64,000 nucleotides of DNA from Chitinophaga caseinilytica (GTDB lineage: Bacteria > Bacteroidota > Bacteroidia > Chitinophagales > Chitinophagaceae): positions 353,501 through 417,500 of the forward strand of contig NZ_CP150096.1 of NCBI RefSeq assembly GCF_038396765.1, written 5' to 3'. The position numbers and the translations under genes are program-made. Position 1 is the stretch's first letter. The number at the start of each line of letters is the position of its first letter. Under the pieces are notes generated by a model, which did no database searches, was not told the DNA's origin, and saw nothing but the letters and a program-made list of their open reading frames with translations. Below are positions 46,671 to 56,016 of the stretch, one piece after another.

Positions 46671-46678
46671 TATATTTG
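46671..46678 (+). promoter_or_regulatory. -7 box for the lipoprotein gene at 46703
   Basis: TATATTTG is a full TAnnTTTG match 24 bases before the ATG. The -33 TTG is missing, which fits a promoter that needs an activator. Confidence 0.45.
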
Positions 46679-46702
46679 CGGCTGAAAAGAAATTAACCCC
46701 AA

Positions 46703-47968
46703 ATGAAAAAGTTGTTATGCGTATTCCTGCCGGCCCTGGTGCTGCTGGCAGCCTGTAAAAAAGATCCGAAGCCGGTGGAGCCGGGAACGGAATTACCGGG
46801 AAAAATCCCCTCAGATCCGAAAGCCCGTCCAATTGGCGAACCCATTGGCCCAGGCATAGTCGCCATGGTAACGCCGGCCGGTGCCACCATCACTTCGGCC
46901 GACGGTTCGTTCAAACTGCGTATACCCGTTGGCGCGGTGAATGCCAATACCGACATCCTGGTCCAGGAAGTGAAGAACACCGCTCCGGGCGCCGTGGGCA
47001 GAAGTTTCGAGCTGCAGCCGCACGGGACTGTTTTTCAGAAACCCGTGACCCTCGAATTTTCGTGGGAAGGCCACGAAAGCTGGGTGAACATTCCCGAAGC
47101 GTTGGGCGTTGCGTGGCAGGACGAGAAAAATTTCTGGCGGCTCACCAAAGCGCCGGTCATCGATAAAGTGAAAAAAACCGTTTCCGTGCAGACGACCCAT
47201 TTCTCCAACTGGGCCCTGCTGCAATGGCTGCAACTGGAGCCGGTGGCCACTACCGTGAAGGCGGGCGGCCAGGCGCAGCTTACGGTGAAATCGTACATCC
47301 CGCTTTCCGGCGACGATCTGCTCACGCCGCTGGTGCCTGCCGACGGTCAGGATATTGCATTGGGAGAAGGGAAGCCTTTGCCCGGGAGCTTCATCCGGTC
47401 GTGGGCCGTGGGCGGCGTGGGAAAGGTGCAGGGTAACGGCGGACAGGGGACTTATTCCGCACCCGCCACGGTGCAGAAGCCCGAGATCGCAAATGTGACG
47501 GCGACGTTGAAAGACCGGAAGCAGCAGCTGATGGTAGTGAGCACGTTGACGGTTATACCGGAAGGCATTTCGTTCAAGGTAGACGGCGGGCCGTGGATCC
47601 ACTTTCCGGCGCATTCGGGGCCGGACGATGAAGGGTTTGAGATGTCGGGTTTTGGAGACGATGGTTACTTTGCGATCGCCTGGCCGGGAGGCACCGGCAG
47701 TAGATCCTGGAACAAGGACAATACGATCGCGCTGGTATATTCGAACACGAAAACCGGGAGGAATTATGAAAGCGTTTTCTATGAAGAAGCCCTCGGGCGC
47801 TTCGTTCCCGCCGGCGGATCACTGAACGTTGTGGAACTCGGCGCGAAAGGCGAGTACATCAGCGGCAATTTTACCATGAGCGGCGGCGGTGTGTTTACCG
47901 ACAACGACCGCGAACCCATCAGCAAGAGTACCATCCAGGGATATTTTTATGTAAGGCATGATCTTTGA
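46703..47968 (+). CDS. Lipoprotein with ZU5-like domain, function unknown
   Basis: 421 residues; lipobox in VLLAACKKD. Residues about 50-160 resemble a ZU5 domain (MVTPAGATITSADGSFKLRI; IPVGAVNANTDILVQEV), followed by Ig-like stretches (EPVATTVKAGGQAQLTVKSY) and a C-terminal domain with many Gly/Trp. Such layouts are common in surface lipoproteins of Bacteroidota. Monocistronic, with its own promoter. No enzymatic motif is visible. Confidence 0.7.
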   Translation: MKKLLCVFLPALVLLAACKKDPKPVEPGTELPGKIPSDPKARPIGEPIGPGIVAMVTPAGATITSADGSFKLRIPVGAVNANTDILVQEVKNTAPGAVGRSFELQPHGTVFQKPVTLEFSWEGHESWVNIPEALGVAWQDEKNFWRLTKAPVIDKVKKTVSVQTTHFSNWALLQWLQLEPVATTVKAGGQAQLTVKSYIPLSGDDLLTPLVPADGQDIALGEGKPLPGSFIRSWAVGGVGKVQGNGGQGTYSAPATVQKPEIANVTATLKDRKQQLMVVSTLTVIPEGISFKVDGGPWIHFPAHSGPDDEGFEMSGFGDDGYFAIAWPGGTGSRSWNKDNTIALVYSNTKTGRNYESVFYEEALGRFVPAGGSLNVVELGAKGEYISGNFTMSGGGVFTDNDREPISKSTIQGYFYVRHDL

Positions 47969-47989
47969 TTTTATCGGAACATACATTTC

Positions 47990-48325
47990 ATCCGCAACCC
48001 CGACGCATCCATTCCCCCCAAAAAATCATCCATACCCCGCACATCCATGCTGTGACCTCAAAACCGCTGCGTTCATCCATCCACCCCGAAAACAGCATCC
48101 ATTTCAGGCCATGAAAATGGCGGTTCAGCCCCGAAATTCTCCGGTTCGCCCTGCCAAATGCGGCAGGGCGGCCGATTAGCGGTGAAATGAAGTAACAAAT
48201 CCGCGTTACTGCCCGTTTTACCTGCAATCATCCAGCCCCATCATCCAACTGTTGCCTCAAAATTATTCAACAGCTATCATCCAGCTAACCCCAATAATCC
48301 ATCTAACCCCAAACGTCCATTCAGA
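47990..48325. repeat. Intergenic island with scattered ATCCA repeats
   Basis: Between two lipoprotein genes (47969-48461, 493 bases without a gene) the unit (T/G/A)CATCCA recurs at irregular spacing of roughly 15-40 bases in two groups, about 48006-48102 and 48229-48263, with weaker copies to 48320. At least nine copies are visible. C-rich words such as TAACCCCA alternate with them. No open frame uses them. The two groups are split by a longer repeat with a hairpin. Confidence 0.55.
48126..48222. repeat. Hairpin-containing direct repeat, copy 1
   Basis: About 97 bases beginning CAGCCCC and ending GTTTTACC, partner of 48342-48448. It contains a 9-bp stem CGCCCTGCC/GGCAGGGCG (48147-48155 with 48162-48170), then GGCCG and a GTAAC element. 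Confidence 0.6.
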
Positions 48326-48341
48326 CCGCAACCCGGTCTTG

Positions 48342-48448
48342 CAGCCCCAAACTATTCCGGTCTGCCCTGCCCGCGTGGCAGGGCGGCCGCATTTTTACCC
48401 CTATTTCCACCGAAAGAGTAACAAAAAGACGGTGACCGCCGTTTTACC
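48342..48448. repeat. Hairpin-containing direct repeat, copy 2
   Basis: About 107 bases with the same order of elements as copy 1: CAGCCCC, CCGGT, GCCCTGCC/GGCAGGGC stem (48364-48371 with 48377-48384), GGCCG, GAGTAAC and GTTTTACC. The loop differs (CGCGT against AAATGC) while the stem is kept, which suggests the hairpin matters. It ends 13 bases before the next start codon, so it lies in that gene's leader. Confidence 0.6.
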
Positions 48449-48461
48449 CGAAAACACTGCG

Positions 48462-48860
48462 ATGAGAATTTTCTACATATTCCTATCCGCCATCCTGGTA
48501 ATGACGGCCTGCAAGAAAGACGGGAACAAGCCCCCGGAAGCCTTCCGCGGGAAATACGCCGGCAGGTTTTATGTGGAAAAAGGCGGCGTCAATTATAACA
48601 TTTCCAACGTCAGCATCCGGTTCGACGGGTGGGAGTACGAATTCGGGGTTTCGGACGTGGCGAATTACCCCAGCTACAACCAGGGCGGAAAGGGATTTTT
48701 CCTCACACCGCCGGATAAAATCACCCTCAACATGTTGCTGCCCACGGCCACCCAGCTCAAACGGGAATACATTTATACCATTAAAGGAGATTCCCTGATT
48801 TTCATGAATCCGATCAGCGATACCGAGCGGGAATATTTCCGGCTGAAACGCGTCCCCTGA
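48462..48860 (+). CDS. Small lipoprotein, function unknown
   Basis: 132 residues starting MRIFYIFLSAILVMTACKKD, a lipoprotein signal with lipobox VMTAC. The rest looks like a small beta-sheet domain (GKYAGRFYVEKGGVNYNISN; KREYIYTIKGDSLIFMN), lipocalin- or extracellular-binding-like in style, but no family is recognised. A longer in-frame extension upstream is rejected because it runs through repeat DNA. A terminator follows. Confidence 0.72.
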   Translation: MRIFYIFLSAILVMTACKKDGNKPPEAFRGKYAGRFYVEKGGVNYNISNVSIRFDGWEYEFGVSDVANYPSYNQGGKGFFLTPPDKITLNMLLPTATQLKREYIYTIKGDSLIFMNPISDTEREYFRLKRVP

Positions 48861-48887
48861 TCCCGCAACTCCTTCAAAACATTGTCA

Positions 48888-48920
48888 AAAGCTCCGCCCG
48901 GCGGGGCTTTGTCTTTTTTT
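48888..48920 (+). terminator. Intrinsic terminator after the small lipoprotein gene
   Basis: Ten-pair stem AAAGCTCCGC (48888-48897) with GCGGGGCTTT (48901-48910), one T-G pair, followed by GTCTTTTTTT. Confidence 0.85.
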
Positions 48921-48954
48921 CCCTATTTTTACCGTTAGCCAACTTGTTACAACA

Positions 48955-51078
48955 ATGAGCATATCTAATTTTACCCGAAACCTGATAATTGCAGTGAGTA
49001 TGACGACAGGACCATCCGCTATGGCACAGGCCCCGGCAGCTACCAACCCGTTTCTGCTGGAATTCAACACGACTTTTAAAGTACCGCCCTTCGCCGAGAT
49101 CAGGGCAGAACATTTCATGCCCGCGTTCGAAGAAGGCATCCGGCAGCAGCAGCAGCGCATCGGCGCCATCACCATGCAGCGCAGCGTGCCCACTTTCGAA
49201 AATACCGTGGCCGCACTGGAAAAAAGCGGGGATCTCCTCCGCAATGTGAGCACCGTATTCTTCAACCTGACCTCCGCCAATACGAATCCCGACCTGGAAG
49301 GCATTTCCCGCCAGATCGCCCCGAAAATGGCCCAGAACAGCGACGACATCTATCTCAACCCTGCACTTTTCAACCGCGTGAAAACCGTGTACGAAAAACG
49401 CAACGCCCTAAAACTCACACCCGAGCAACATCGCCTGCTCGAAAAAACCTATAAAGCCTTCGTGCGCAGCGGCGCCAATCTCGATGCCGCCAAACAGGCC
49501 CGGATGCGCGAGATCAACAAGGAAACCTCGCTGTTGACCGTGAAATTCGGCCAGCACCTGCTCGCGGAAACCAACCAGTTCGAACTGATCGTCGACAACG
49601 AAGCCGACCTCGCCGGGCTCCCCACTTCCCTGAAAACCGCCGCCGCCATCAGCGCCAAAGAAGCCGGCAAGGAAGGGAAATGGCGCTTCACCCTCCACAA
49701 CGCCAGCGTGATGCCGTTCCTGCAATATTCCGCCAACCGCCCCCTCCGCGAAAAAATGTACAAAGCGTACATCAACCGCTGCAACAATAACGACGAGCGC
49801 GACAACAAAGAAATCGTTGGTCAGCTGGCCGCACTCCGTGCCGAAAAAGCCGGTATGCTCGGCTACGCATCCCACGCCGATTTCGTGCTCGAAGAAAACA
49901 TGGCCAAAACGCCCGCCCAGGCTAATGATCTCCTCAACCGCCTCTGGGAAGCCGCCCTGCCCGTAGCCAAAAACGAAGCCGCGGAAATGCAGCAGGTAAT
50001 GGACCGCGAAGGCAAAGGCGAAAAGCTTGAAGCGTGGGACTGGTCTTACTACGCCGATAAAGTACGCAAGGAAAAATACAACTACGACGCCGAAGAACTG
50101 CGCCCGTATTTCCAGCTGGAGAATGTGCGGGAAGGGATTTTCTCCGTGGCCAAAAAGCTCTACGGCATTACGTTCACCCCATTGAAAGACATTCCCGTTT
50201 ACCAGGAAGACGTAGTGGCGTATGAAGTGAAAGAAGCCAACGGCGACCATATCGGCGTGATCTATATGGACTTCTTCCCCCGCGGCTCCAAGCGCGGCGG
50301 CGCCTGGATGACCTCCTACCGCAAACAGGCCACCGAAAACGGGAAGCGCGTGGCACCTGTGGTTTCCATCGTCTGCAACTTCACCAAACCCACCGGCGAC
50401 CAACCCGCATTGCTCACGCCCGACGAAGTGGAAACCTTCTTCCACGAGTTCGGCCACGCGCTGCACGGATTGTTGTCCAACGTGAAGTACGAAACCCTCA
50501 GTGGTACTTCCGTTCCCCGCGATTTCGTAGAGCTGCCTTCGCAGATCATGGAGCACTGGGCGTTTGAGCCGGAAGTGCTGAAGATGTACGCCAAACATTA
50601 CAAAACCGGCGAACAACTGCCCGCATCCCTCGTGAAGAAAATGGACGACGCTTCCAAATTCAACCAGGGCTTCGTGACGGTAGAATACCTCGCCGCCTCG
50701 CTCCTCGACATGCAATACCATACCCTCGCCCCCGGCGCAAAGGTAGACCCCTTGCAATTCGAAAAGCAGCAGATGGACAAGCTGGGTCTCATCCCCCAGA
50801 TCGCGCCGCGGTACCGCAGCACCTATTTCCAGCATATTTTCGCCGGCGGATATTCTGCAGGATATTACAGCTACATCTGGTCTGAAGTGCTCGACAGCGA
50901 TGCGTTCGCAGCGTTCAAGGAAACAGGCAACATCTTCGACCCCGCCACCGCCAACTCGTTCCGGAAAAACGTGCTGGAAAAAGGGGGAACGGCCGAACCG
51001 ATGGACCTTTACAAAGCGTTCAGGATGCGCGCGCCGGAGGTGAAATTCCTCCTCAAAAACCGTGGATTAGAGAAATAA
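48955..51078 (+). CDS. dcp: M3 family oligopeptidase (peptidyl-dipeptidase Dcp-like)
   Basis: 707-residue zinc peptidase that trims short peptides. Signal peptide at about 1-25 (ending SAMAQ), so probably periplasmic. Zinc motif HEFGHALHG with His497, Glu498 and His501, preceded by LLTPDEVETFF and followed by the distal SGTSVPRDFVELPSQIMEHW region with the third ligand Glu. Length and N-terminus (PFLLEFNTTFKVPPFAEIRA) match bacterial Dcp. Monocistronic, between terminators. Confidence 0.93.
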   Translation: MSISNFTRNLIIAVSMTTGPSAMAQAPAATNPFLLEFNTTFKVPPFAEIRAEHFMPAFEEGIRQQQQRIGAITMQRSVPTFENTVAALEKSGDLLRNVSTVFFNLTSANTNPDLEGISRQIAPKMAQNSDDIYLNPALFNRVKTVYEKRNALKLTPEQHRLLEKTYKAFVRSGANLDAAKQARMREINKETSLLTVKFGQHLLAETNQFELIVDNEADLAGLPTSLKTAAAISAKEAGKEGKWRFTLHNASVMPFLQYSANRPLREKMYKAYINRCNNNDERDNKEIVGQLAALRAEKAGMLGYASHADFVLEENMAKTPAQANDLLNRLWEAALPVAKNEAAEMQQVMDREGKGEKLEAWDWSYYADKVRKEKYNYDAEELRPYFQLENVREGIFSVAKKLYGITFTPLKDIPVYQEDVVAYEVKEANGDHIGVIYMDFFPRGSKRGGAWMTSYRKQATENGKRVAPVVSIVCNFTKPTGDQPALLTPDEVETFFHEFGHALHGLLSNVKYETLSGTSVPRDFVELPSQIMEHWAFEPEVLKMYAKHYKTGEQLPASLVKKMDDASKFNQGFVTVEYLAASLLDMQYHTLAPGAKVDPLQFEKQQMDKLGLIPQIAPRYRSTYFQHIFAGGYSAGYYSYIWSEVLDSDAFAAFKETGNIFDPATANSFRKNVLEKGGTAEPMDLYKAFRMRAPEVKFLLKNRGLEK

Positions 51079-51090
51079 TACATACACCTT

Positions 51091-51120
51091 AAAGGCCGGA
51101 GCGGATCTCCAGCCTTTTTT
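51091..51120 (+). terminator. Intrinsic terminator after dcp
   Basis: AAAGGC-C-GGAG pairs with CTCC-A-GCCTTT (one mismatch) around CGGAT, then T residues to 51120. Confidence 0.75.
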
Positions 51121-51157
51121 CATGTTGTAACTTATAGTGGCCAAACGTTTACGCATA

Positions 51158-51187
51158 TTGGATTTAACCGCCTTTTCGTTACATTTG
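51158..51187 (+). promoter_or_regulatory. Promoter of the lone receiver gene
   Basis: TTG (51158-51160), 19 bases, TACATTTG (51180-51187): both halves of the Bacteroidota promoter. The start would be about 26 bases before the ATG at 51220. Confidence 0.6.
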
Positions 51188-51219
51188 CTGATACTAAAAG
51201 ACAAAAACCCGTCCTGACG

Positions 51220-51606
51220 ATGAAGCAAAAAATTAGCTGCCTTTTGATTGATGATGACAGGGACGATCAGGAAATTTTTAAAATCGCCTTGCAGGATGTG
51301 AACGACGAAGTGCATTTCGTGGCTGCAGATGATGGCGTGGAAGGCCTTCAGCTCCTCCAGTCGGGCGAACACGGAACACCATCCTTCATTTTCCTCGACC
51401 TGAACATGCCGCGGATGACCGGCAAGGATTGCCTCGCCGCGATCCGCAGCCAGCCGCATTTATCGGGCATCCCGGTCGTGATCTACTCCACTTCTTCCGA
51501 CCCGAAAGACATCCAGGATACCAAAGCCCTCGGCGCCACGGACTACGTGGTGAAACAATACAGCATCACTTCGCTGAAGGAAATCCTCCGCAGATTTTTC
51601 AACTGA
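51220..51606 (+). CDS. Single-domain response regulator
   Basis: 128 residues: LLIDDDRDDQEIF acidic patch, Asp60 in FLDLNMPRMTGKD, TSS for the switch Thr/Ser and Lys in YVVKQYS. It belongs to the Rcp1-like receivers that work with phytochrome- or GAF-type kinases, which fits the hybrid kinases encoded next to it on the other strand. Its end overlaps the end of cheR by eight bases, convergent. Confidence 0.9.
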   Translation: MKQKISCLLIDDDRDDQEIFKIALQDVNDEVHFVAADDGVEGLQLLQSGEHGTPSFIFLDLNMPRMTGKDCLAAIRSQPHLSGIPVVIYSTSSDPKDIQDTKALGATDYVVKQYSITSLKEILRRFFN

Positions 51607-52422
51607 TTTTATGCCATATCCGCAGCCGTTGCGGTAATTGCCTGTACCTCGGTGCTATCGGGGAATAGCGCAGGCTTTCCTTGGTGCCCAGCGCCAGGAA
51701 CCCGCCCGCTTCCAGGCTGTCGTCGAACAACTGGAGCGCCTTGTTCTGGAGGTCTTTGTCGAAATAAATAAGCACATTCCTGCAAAGGATCAGCTGGAAT
51801 TCGTTGAAAGACCGGTCTGTAGCGAGGTTGTGGGGGAAATGACCATCCGGCGGATGAGGTCTTCGCCGAATTTGGCCAGGTCGTATTTAGCGGTATAATA
51901 TTGACTGAAATCCTGCGTACCGCCCGACTGGATGTAGTTTTCCGAATATTGTTTCATGGACCTGAGCGGGAAGATCCCCTTCCGCAGGTTTTCCAGCACC
52001 GCCGGGTTGATATCTGTAGCATATAACAGCGACCGGTGCAGCAATCCCGCTTCGCGCAGCAGGATCGCCATGCTGAACACTTCCTCCCCCGTAGAGCAGC
52101 CGGCGTGCCAGATGCGGATCAGCGGCGCATGGGCGATGGCCGGCAATACTTCCTTCCGCAGCAACCGGTAAAACGCCGGATCGCGGAACATCTCCGTCAC
52201 GTTCACCGTCACTTCCTCCACGAAATGCCGGAAATACGCTTCATCGTCCAGCACGCGGCGGCGGAAATCATCGAGATTCCCGAAGCGGTCGAGCGCAATG
52301 AGCCTGCCGAGGCGCCGCCGCAGCGAGGGGCGCGCATAATTGACGAAATTATACCCGTGCGTTTCCAACACATCGTGCAGAAACCCGTCCAGCCATGCAT
52401 CCTTCATTTCCATCTGCTGCAT
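51599..52422 (-). pseudogene. cheR: CheR-type methyltransferase, single-base frameshift
   Basis: SAM-dependent protein-glutamate methyltransferase. The first frame (52422 down to about 51840) has the N-terminal helical domain and SAM site IWHAGCSTGEEVFSMAILL, then ILYATDIN. At the TTTCCCCC run (51831-51839) the frame is lost. One added base gives HNLATDRSFNEFQLILCRN, VLIYFDKDLQ and GGFLALGTKESL, ending at TGA 51599-51601, for a normal total of 274 residues. In the read frame it stops at 51790 with 18 unrelated residues. It lies 10 bases after the hybrid kinase. It could be a true mutation or a homopolymer error. No CheB gene is nearby. Confidence 0.82.
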
Positions 52423-52431
52423 TCGCTTATT

Positions 52432-55400
52432 TTATTTTCCGGCATCGTATAGCCATACCCGTAATAAAGACAGCAATTGGTCGATATCGACCGGCTTGCT
52501 GATGTAGTCAGACGCGCCCGCCGCGATGCACTTTTCTCGGTCGCCCTTCATGGCCTTGGCCGTAACGGCGATCACGGGCAGGTGGCGCGTAGCGGGATCG
52601 GCCTTGATGCGGCGGGTGGATTCGTATCCGTCCATTTCGGGCATCATCATATCCATCAATACGATGTCGACGTCCTTGTTTTTCGACAAAAGTTGCAGGG
52701 CCTCGCTGCCGTCTGTCGCGGAAATGACTTTCATGCCGAAGCTTTCCAGCGCGCGGGTGAGCGAAAAGATGTTGCGCACATCATCGTCTGCCAGCAGGAT
52801 ATTTTTTCCGCGGAGCACTTCCGCCAGCCTGCCGAGCCCGTTGCCCGGGCGTTCCGCGTCTTTCTTCTCCCCTTCCACCAGGTGCAGGAAAAGCGACACC
52901 TCGTCCATGATCCGCTGGTACGAATTGGCGACTTTCACCACCACCGAATCGGCGTAACTGCGGATTTTCGATTCTTCGTCGCGGCTGAGGTTTTTGCCGG
53001 TGAACACGATGATGGGAATATTTTCCAGCCCCGGCTCGCGCTTCACCTGCTCCAGCGTTTCGTACGAACGGGCGTGGGAAACCCCCATATCCAGGATCAC
53101 GCAGTTCACTTCCTGCTTCTGCAGCGATTCCAGGCTGCCACCAATATCGTTCCGGATTTCGGTGTTGACTTTATAGTTTTCGAGGAAATACGCCAGCGCC
53201 TTCGCATGCTGCAGATTTTCTTCCACGATAAGCACTTTGCGCGGGTTTTCGTGGAGCATGAATTCGATCTTCCGGAAGATATCGTCCATCTTGTCGAAGG
53301 TCAGCGGTTTATCGATGAAGTCTACCGCGCCTTTCGACAAACTTTTAAACCGCGCCTGGAAGGCAGACATGATGTGGACGGGAATGTGGCGGGTGGCGGA
53401 ATGGCTCTTCAGTTCCTCCATCACTTCCCAACCGTCTTTGACGGGCAGTTGAATATCGAGGAGGATGCCGGCGGGGAGGAATTGTTCGGCGAGGGATTGC
53501 GCCTCGTCGCCGCGGACCGTCACGATGCCCTTGTACCCCTTGCTCCGGGTGAATTCGAGCAGCGACCGCGCAAAATTCAGGTCGTCTTCCACGATGAGGA
53601 TACATTTTTCTCCGGGCTTGATCGCAGCCCGGTCGTCTTCCACCGTTCCCACGGGAATGGCGTCGCTCACGAACCGCTGGCGGTATACGCTTTTCTCTTT
53701 GGCGGGCATCAGTTCGGAGGCAGACAGTTTTTCCACTTTCCCGACGCCGGAAGAAACGGGCAGCAGTACGGTGAACTGGCTGCCATGGCCCGGTTCGCTC
53801 ACCAGCCTGATCTCGCCGCCCATGAGCCGCGCCAGTTCCCGGCTGATGGAAAGCCCCAGGCCCGTTCCGCCGAAACGCCGGCGCGTGGAGCCGTCTTCCT
53901 GCTGGAATGCCTCAAACACCACGTCCTGCTTATCTGCGGCGATGCCGATGCCGGTATCCGCCACGGTGAACGCGATGGTATTGGTATAGTCTGCCGGGCG
54001 CCAGGCGCGCAGCGTCACCGTGCCTTCGTCGGTGAATTTGATGGCGTTGCTGAGGAGGTTGCGGAGGATCTGGTCGAGCCGCTGACGGTCTGTCTCGAAA
54101 ACGCCCTGTACATCATCCGCGATCTCCGTTCCGAAATCCACGCCTTTTTCCCGCGCCAGCGGTTCGAACAGCGCGCGCATGTCTTTCACCACTTCATCCA
54201 CACCGGCTTCGGTATACACCAAATCCATTTTCCCCGCTTCGATTTTGGACAGGTCGAGGATTTCGTCGATGAGCATGAGCAGGCCTTTCCCGGAGTTCTG
54301 GATCACGCGGGCGTATTCGATCTGTTCCGGAGATAGGTTGCGCTCGTTGTTTTCTACCATCAGGCGCGACAGCAGCAAGATGGAATTGAGCGGTGTCCGC
54401 AGTTCGTGCGACATATTCGCCAGGAATTCCGATTTATATTTCGTGCTTTGGGCGAGCTCTTCGGCTTTGCGCTGGATTTCGCGGTTGGAGTCTTTCACGA
54501 GGCGGTTGGTTTCTTCCAGTAGCCGCGCCCTTTCTTCCAGTTCGGAATTGGCGTCTACCAGTTCTTCCTGCTGCGTGCGAAGCTCTTCTTCCGAGGCCTG
54601 CAGTTTTTCCGTCTGCGCTTCCAGTTCGCTGTTGGCGTTTTCCAGTTCGTTGTGCTGCGCCTGCAGTTCTTCGGCCTGGCTCTGCGTTTCTTCCAGCAGT
54701 TCCTGGAGGCGCTTGCGGTTGTCGAGGATGTGGATGACGGTGCCGATATTGAGCACGGCCGATTCGAGGAACGATTTTTCCTGGTTACTGAAACTGCGCA
54801 GGGACGCCACTTCCAGCACGCCCATTACTTTCCGTTCGTGATACAGCGGCAGGGCGATGACGGATTTGGGCTGGATGGCGCCACAGCTGACCTGCATGCG
54901 CAGCAAGCCTTCGGGAACGTCTTCCAGCACGATGGGCTTCCGGCTGAGGGCGCTTTGTCCCGCGAGCCCTTCGCCGAAGCGCAATACTTCTTCCAGGCCT
55001 TCGCTTTCCGCGGCATGCCGGCCATAAAGCCGCAGCCGGCCGCCTTCTTCGGCCACGTATACCGCGCCGGTGCTGCCGTTGGTGTAAGGCACCACATAAT
55101 CCAGCACGCGTTGGGCCAGCTCGTCGAGCTCATATTCTCCGATCATCTGATCGTTAAGCGCCGCCACGCCCGATTGCAGCCATTCGCGGTCTGCCAGGTC
55201 GGTAAAGGATTTTTCGAGGGATGCGGCCATGCGGTTCAGGGAAACCGACAACTGGCCGAGGCCGTCGTCTATATCGTCCCTCACGCGGGCCGCATAATCG
55301 CCGGCCGATATTTTGGCGGCCACTTCCTGCGTCATGCGGATGCGGCGGGTGATGTCTTCGTCCTTTTTCTCCAGTTCCTTTTGTAAAGCGGTGCGTTGTT

Positions 55401-56016
55401 TATAGTCGCTGTTGACCTTCAGGAAGGAAACGATGGTGATGATAATGGCCACGATGGAAGCGATCAGCACAAAAACCGGCGTAGTGCCGGCAAATGCGTT
55501 CATCCGGCTGGTACGTTGGGACAGGAGGTGCTGTTCGGAAGTTTTCATTTCCGTGACGAGCATCCGCGCCCGGTCCATATGCTCCTTTCCCCGCTCCATG
55601 TCGTCTATCGTGATGTCCGTGCCGCGTTTCTTTTTGTCGATATTATTATTGAGCACGGCCAGCCGCTGCCGGATGGCGAGGGTGAGCTCTTCTGCGGAGG
55701 CTTGCTGCCTGACGTTGTCGGCCGTCATTTCCTTCGTGAGGCGAATATGCCGCATGATACTGTCTTCCGCGCCCTGGTAGGGCTGCAGGAATTCGCGGTC
55801 GCCGGTAATGAGGAAGCCGCGCTGACTGGTTTCCGCGTCTTTCAGATGAGACAGCACATCGTCGAGATGGCGGATCACCTGGTTGGTATGTTCCACCCAT
55901 TCCGCGCTGGAAATGAGATTGCGGATGCTGATGATGGACGCCGCCGATCCCGTAATGAGGAGGAACAGCGAGAACCCGAACCCGATGATGAGGTTGCGCT
56001 GGAAATTGGACTTCAT
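52432..56016 (-). CDS. Hybrid histidine kinase: CHASE3-HAMP-GAF-HisKA-ATPase-REC-REC-REC
   Basis: 1194 residues. Membrane helices at about 8-32 and 178-200 enclose a CHASE3 sensor (SHLKDAETSQRGFLITGDRE). HAMP at about 205-275, GAF at about 285-430, long coiled coil to about 535, HisKA with ANMSHELRTPLNSILLL, ATPase (LLSNAIKFTDEG; GGTGLGLSISREL). Three receivers follow: LLDIQLPVKDGW, then VILDMGVSHARSYE (atypical after the Asp), then VLMDMMMPEMDGYE. The ATG overlaps the upstream gene's stop by four bases. It is probably the hub of this cluster, with input from membrane/GAF signals and outputs including CheR and the lone receiver. Confidence 0.94.
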   Translation of the reverse strand: MKSNFQRNLIIGFGFSLFLLITGSAASIISIRNLISSAEWVEHTNQVIRHLDDVLSHLKDAETSQRGFLITGDREFLQPYQGAEDSIMRHIRLTKEMTADNVRQQASAEELTLAIRQRLAVLNNNIDKKKRGTDITIDDMERGKEHMDRARMLVTEMKTSEQHLLSQRTSRMNAFAGTTPVFVLIASIVAIIITIVSFLKVNSDYKQRTALQKELEKKDEDITRRIRMTQEVAAKISAGDYAARVRDDIDDGLGQLSVSLNRMAASLEKSFTDLADREWLQSGVAALNDQMIGEYELDELAQRVLDYVVPYTNGSTGAVYVAEEGGRLRLYGRHAAESEGLEEVLRFGEGLAGQSALSRKPIVLEDVPEGLLRMQVSCGAIQPKSVIALPLYHERKVMGVLEVASLRSFSNQEKSFLESAVLNIGTVIHILDNRKRLQELLEETQSQAEELQAQHNELENANSELEAQTEKLQASEEELRTQQEELVDANSELEERARLLEETNRLVKDSNREIQRKAEELAQSTKYKSEFLANMSHELRTPLNSILLLSRLMVENNERNLSPEQIEYARVIQNSGKGLLMLIDEILDLSKIEAGKMDLVYTEAGVDEVVKDMRALFEPLAREKGVDFGTEIADDVQGVFETDRQRLDQILRNLLSNAIKFTDEGTVTLRAWRPADYTNTIAFTVADTGIGIAADKQDVVFEAFQQEDGSTRRRFGGTGLGLSISRELARLMGGEIRLVSEPGHGSQFTVLLPVSSGVGKVEKLSASELMPAKEKSVYRQRFVSDAIPVGTVEDDRAAIKPGEKCILIVEDDLNFARSLLEFTRSKGYKGIVTVRGDEAQSLAEQFLPAGILLDIQLPVKDGWEVMEELKSHSATRHIPVHIMSAFQARFKSLSKGAVDFIDKPLTFDKMDDIFRKIEFMLHENPRKVLIVEENLQHAKALAYFLENYKVNTEIRNDIGGSLESLQKQEVNCVILDMGVSHARSYETLEQVKREPGLENIPIIVFTGKNLSRDEESKIRSYADSVVVKVANSYQRIMDEVSLFLHLVEGEKKDAERPGNGLGRLAEVLRGKNILLADDDVRNIFSLTRALESFGMKVISATDGSEALQLLSKNKDVDIVLMDMMMPEMDGYESTRRIKADPATRHLPVIAVTAKAMKGDREKCIAAGASDYISKPVDIDQLLSLLRVWLYDAGK

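Noticed and set aside
47990..48325. CRISPR array
   Set aside because: The repeats are only 5-7 bases, irregularly spaced, with no unique spacers of constant length and no cas genes in the window.
48252..48461. N-terminal extension of the small lipoprotein frame
   Set aside because: It runs through repeat DNA and would bury the lipoprotein signal peptide.
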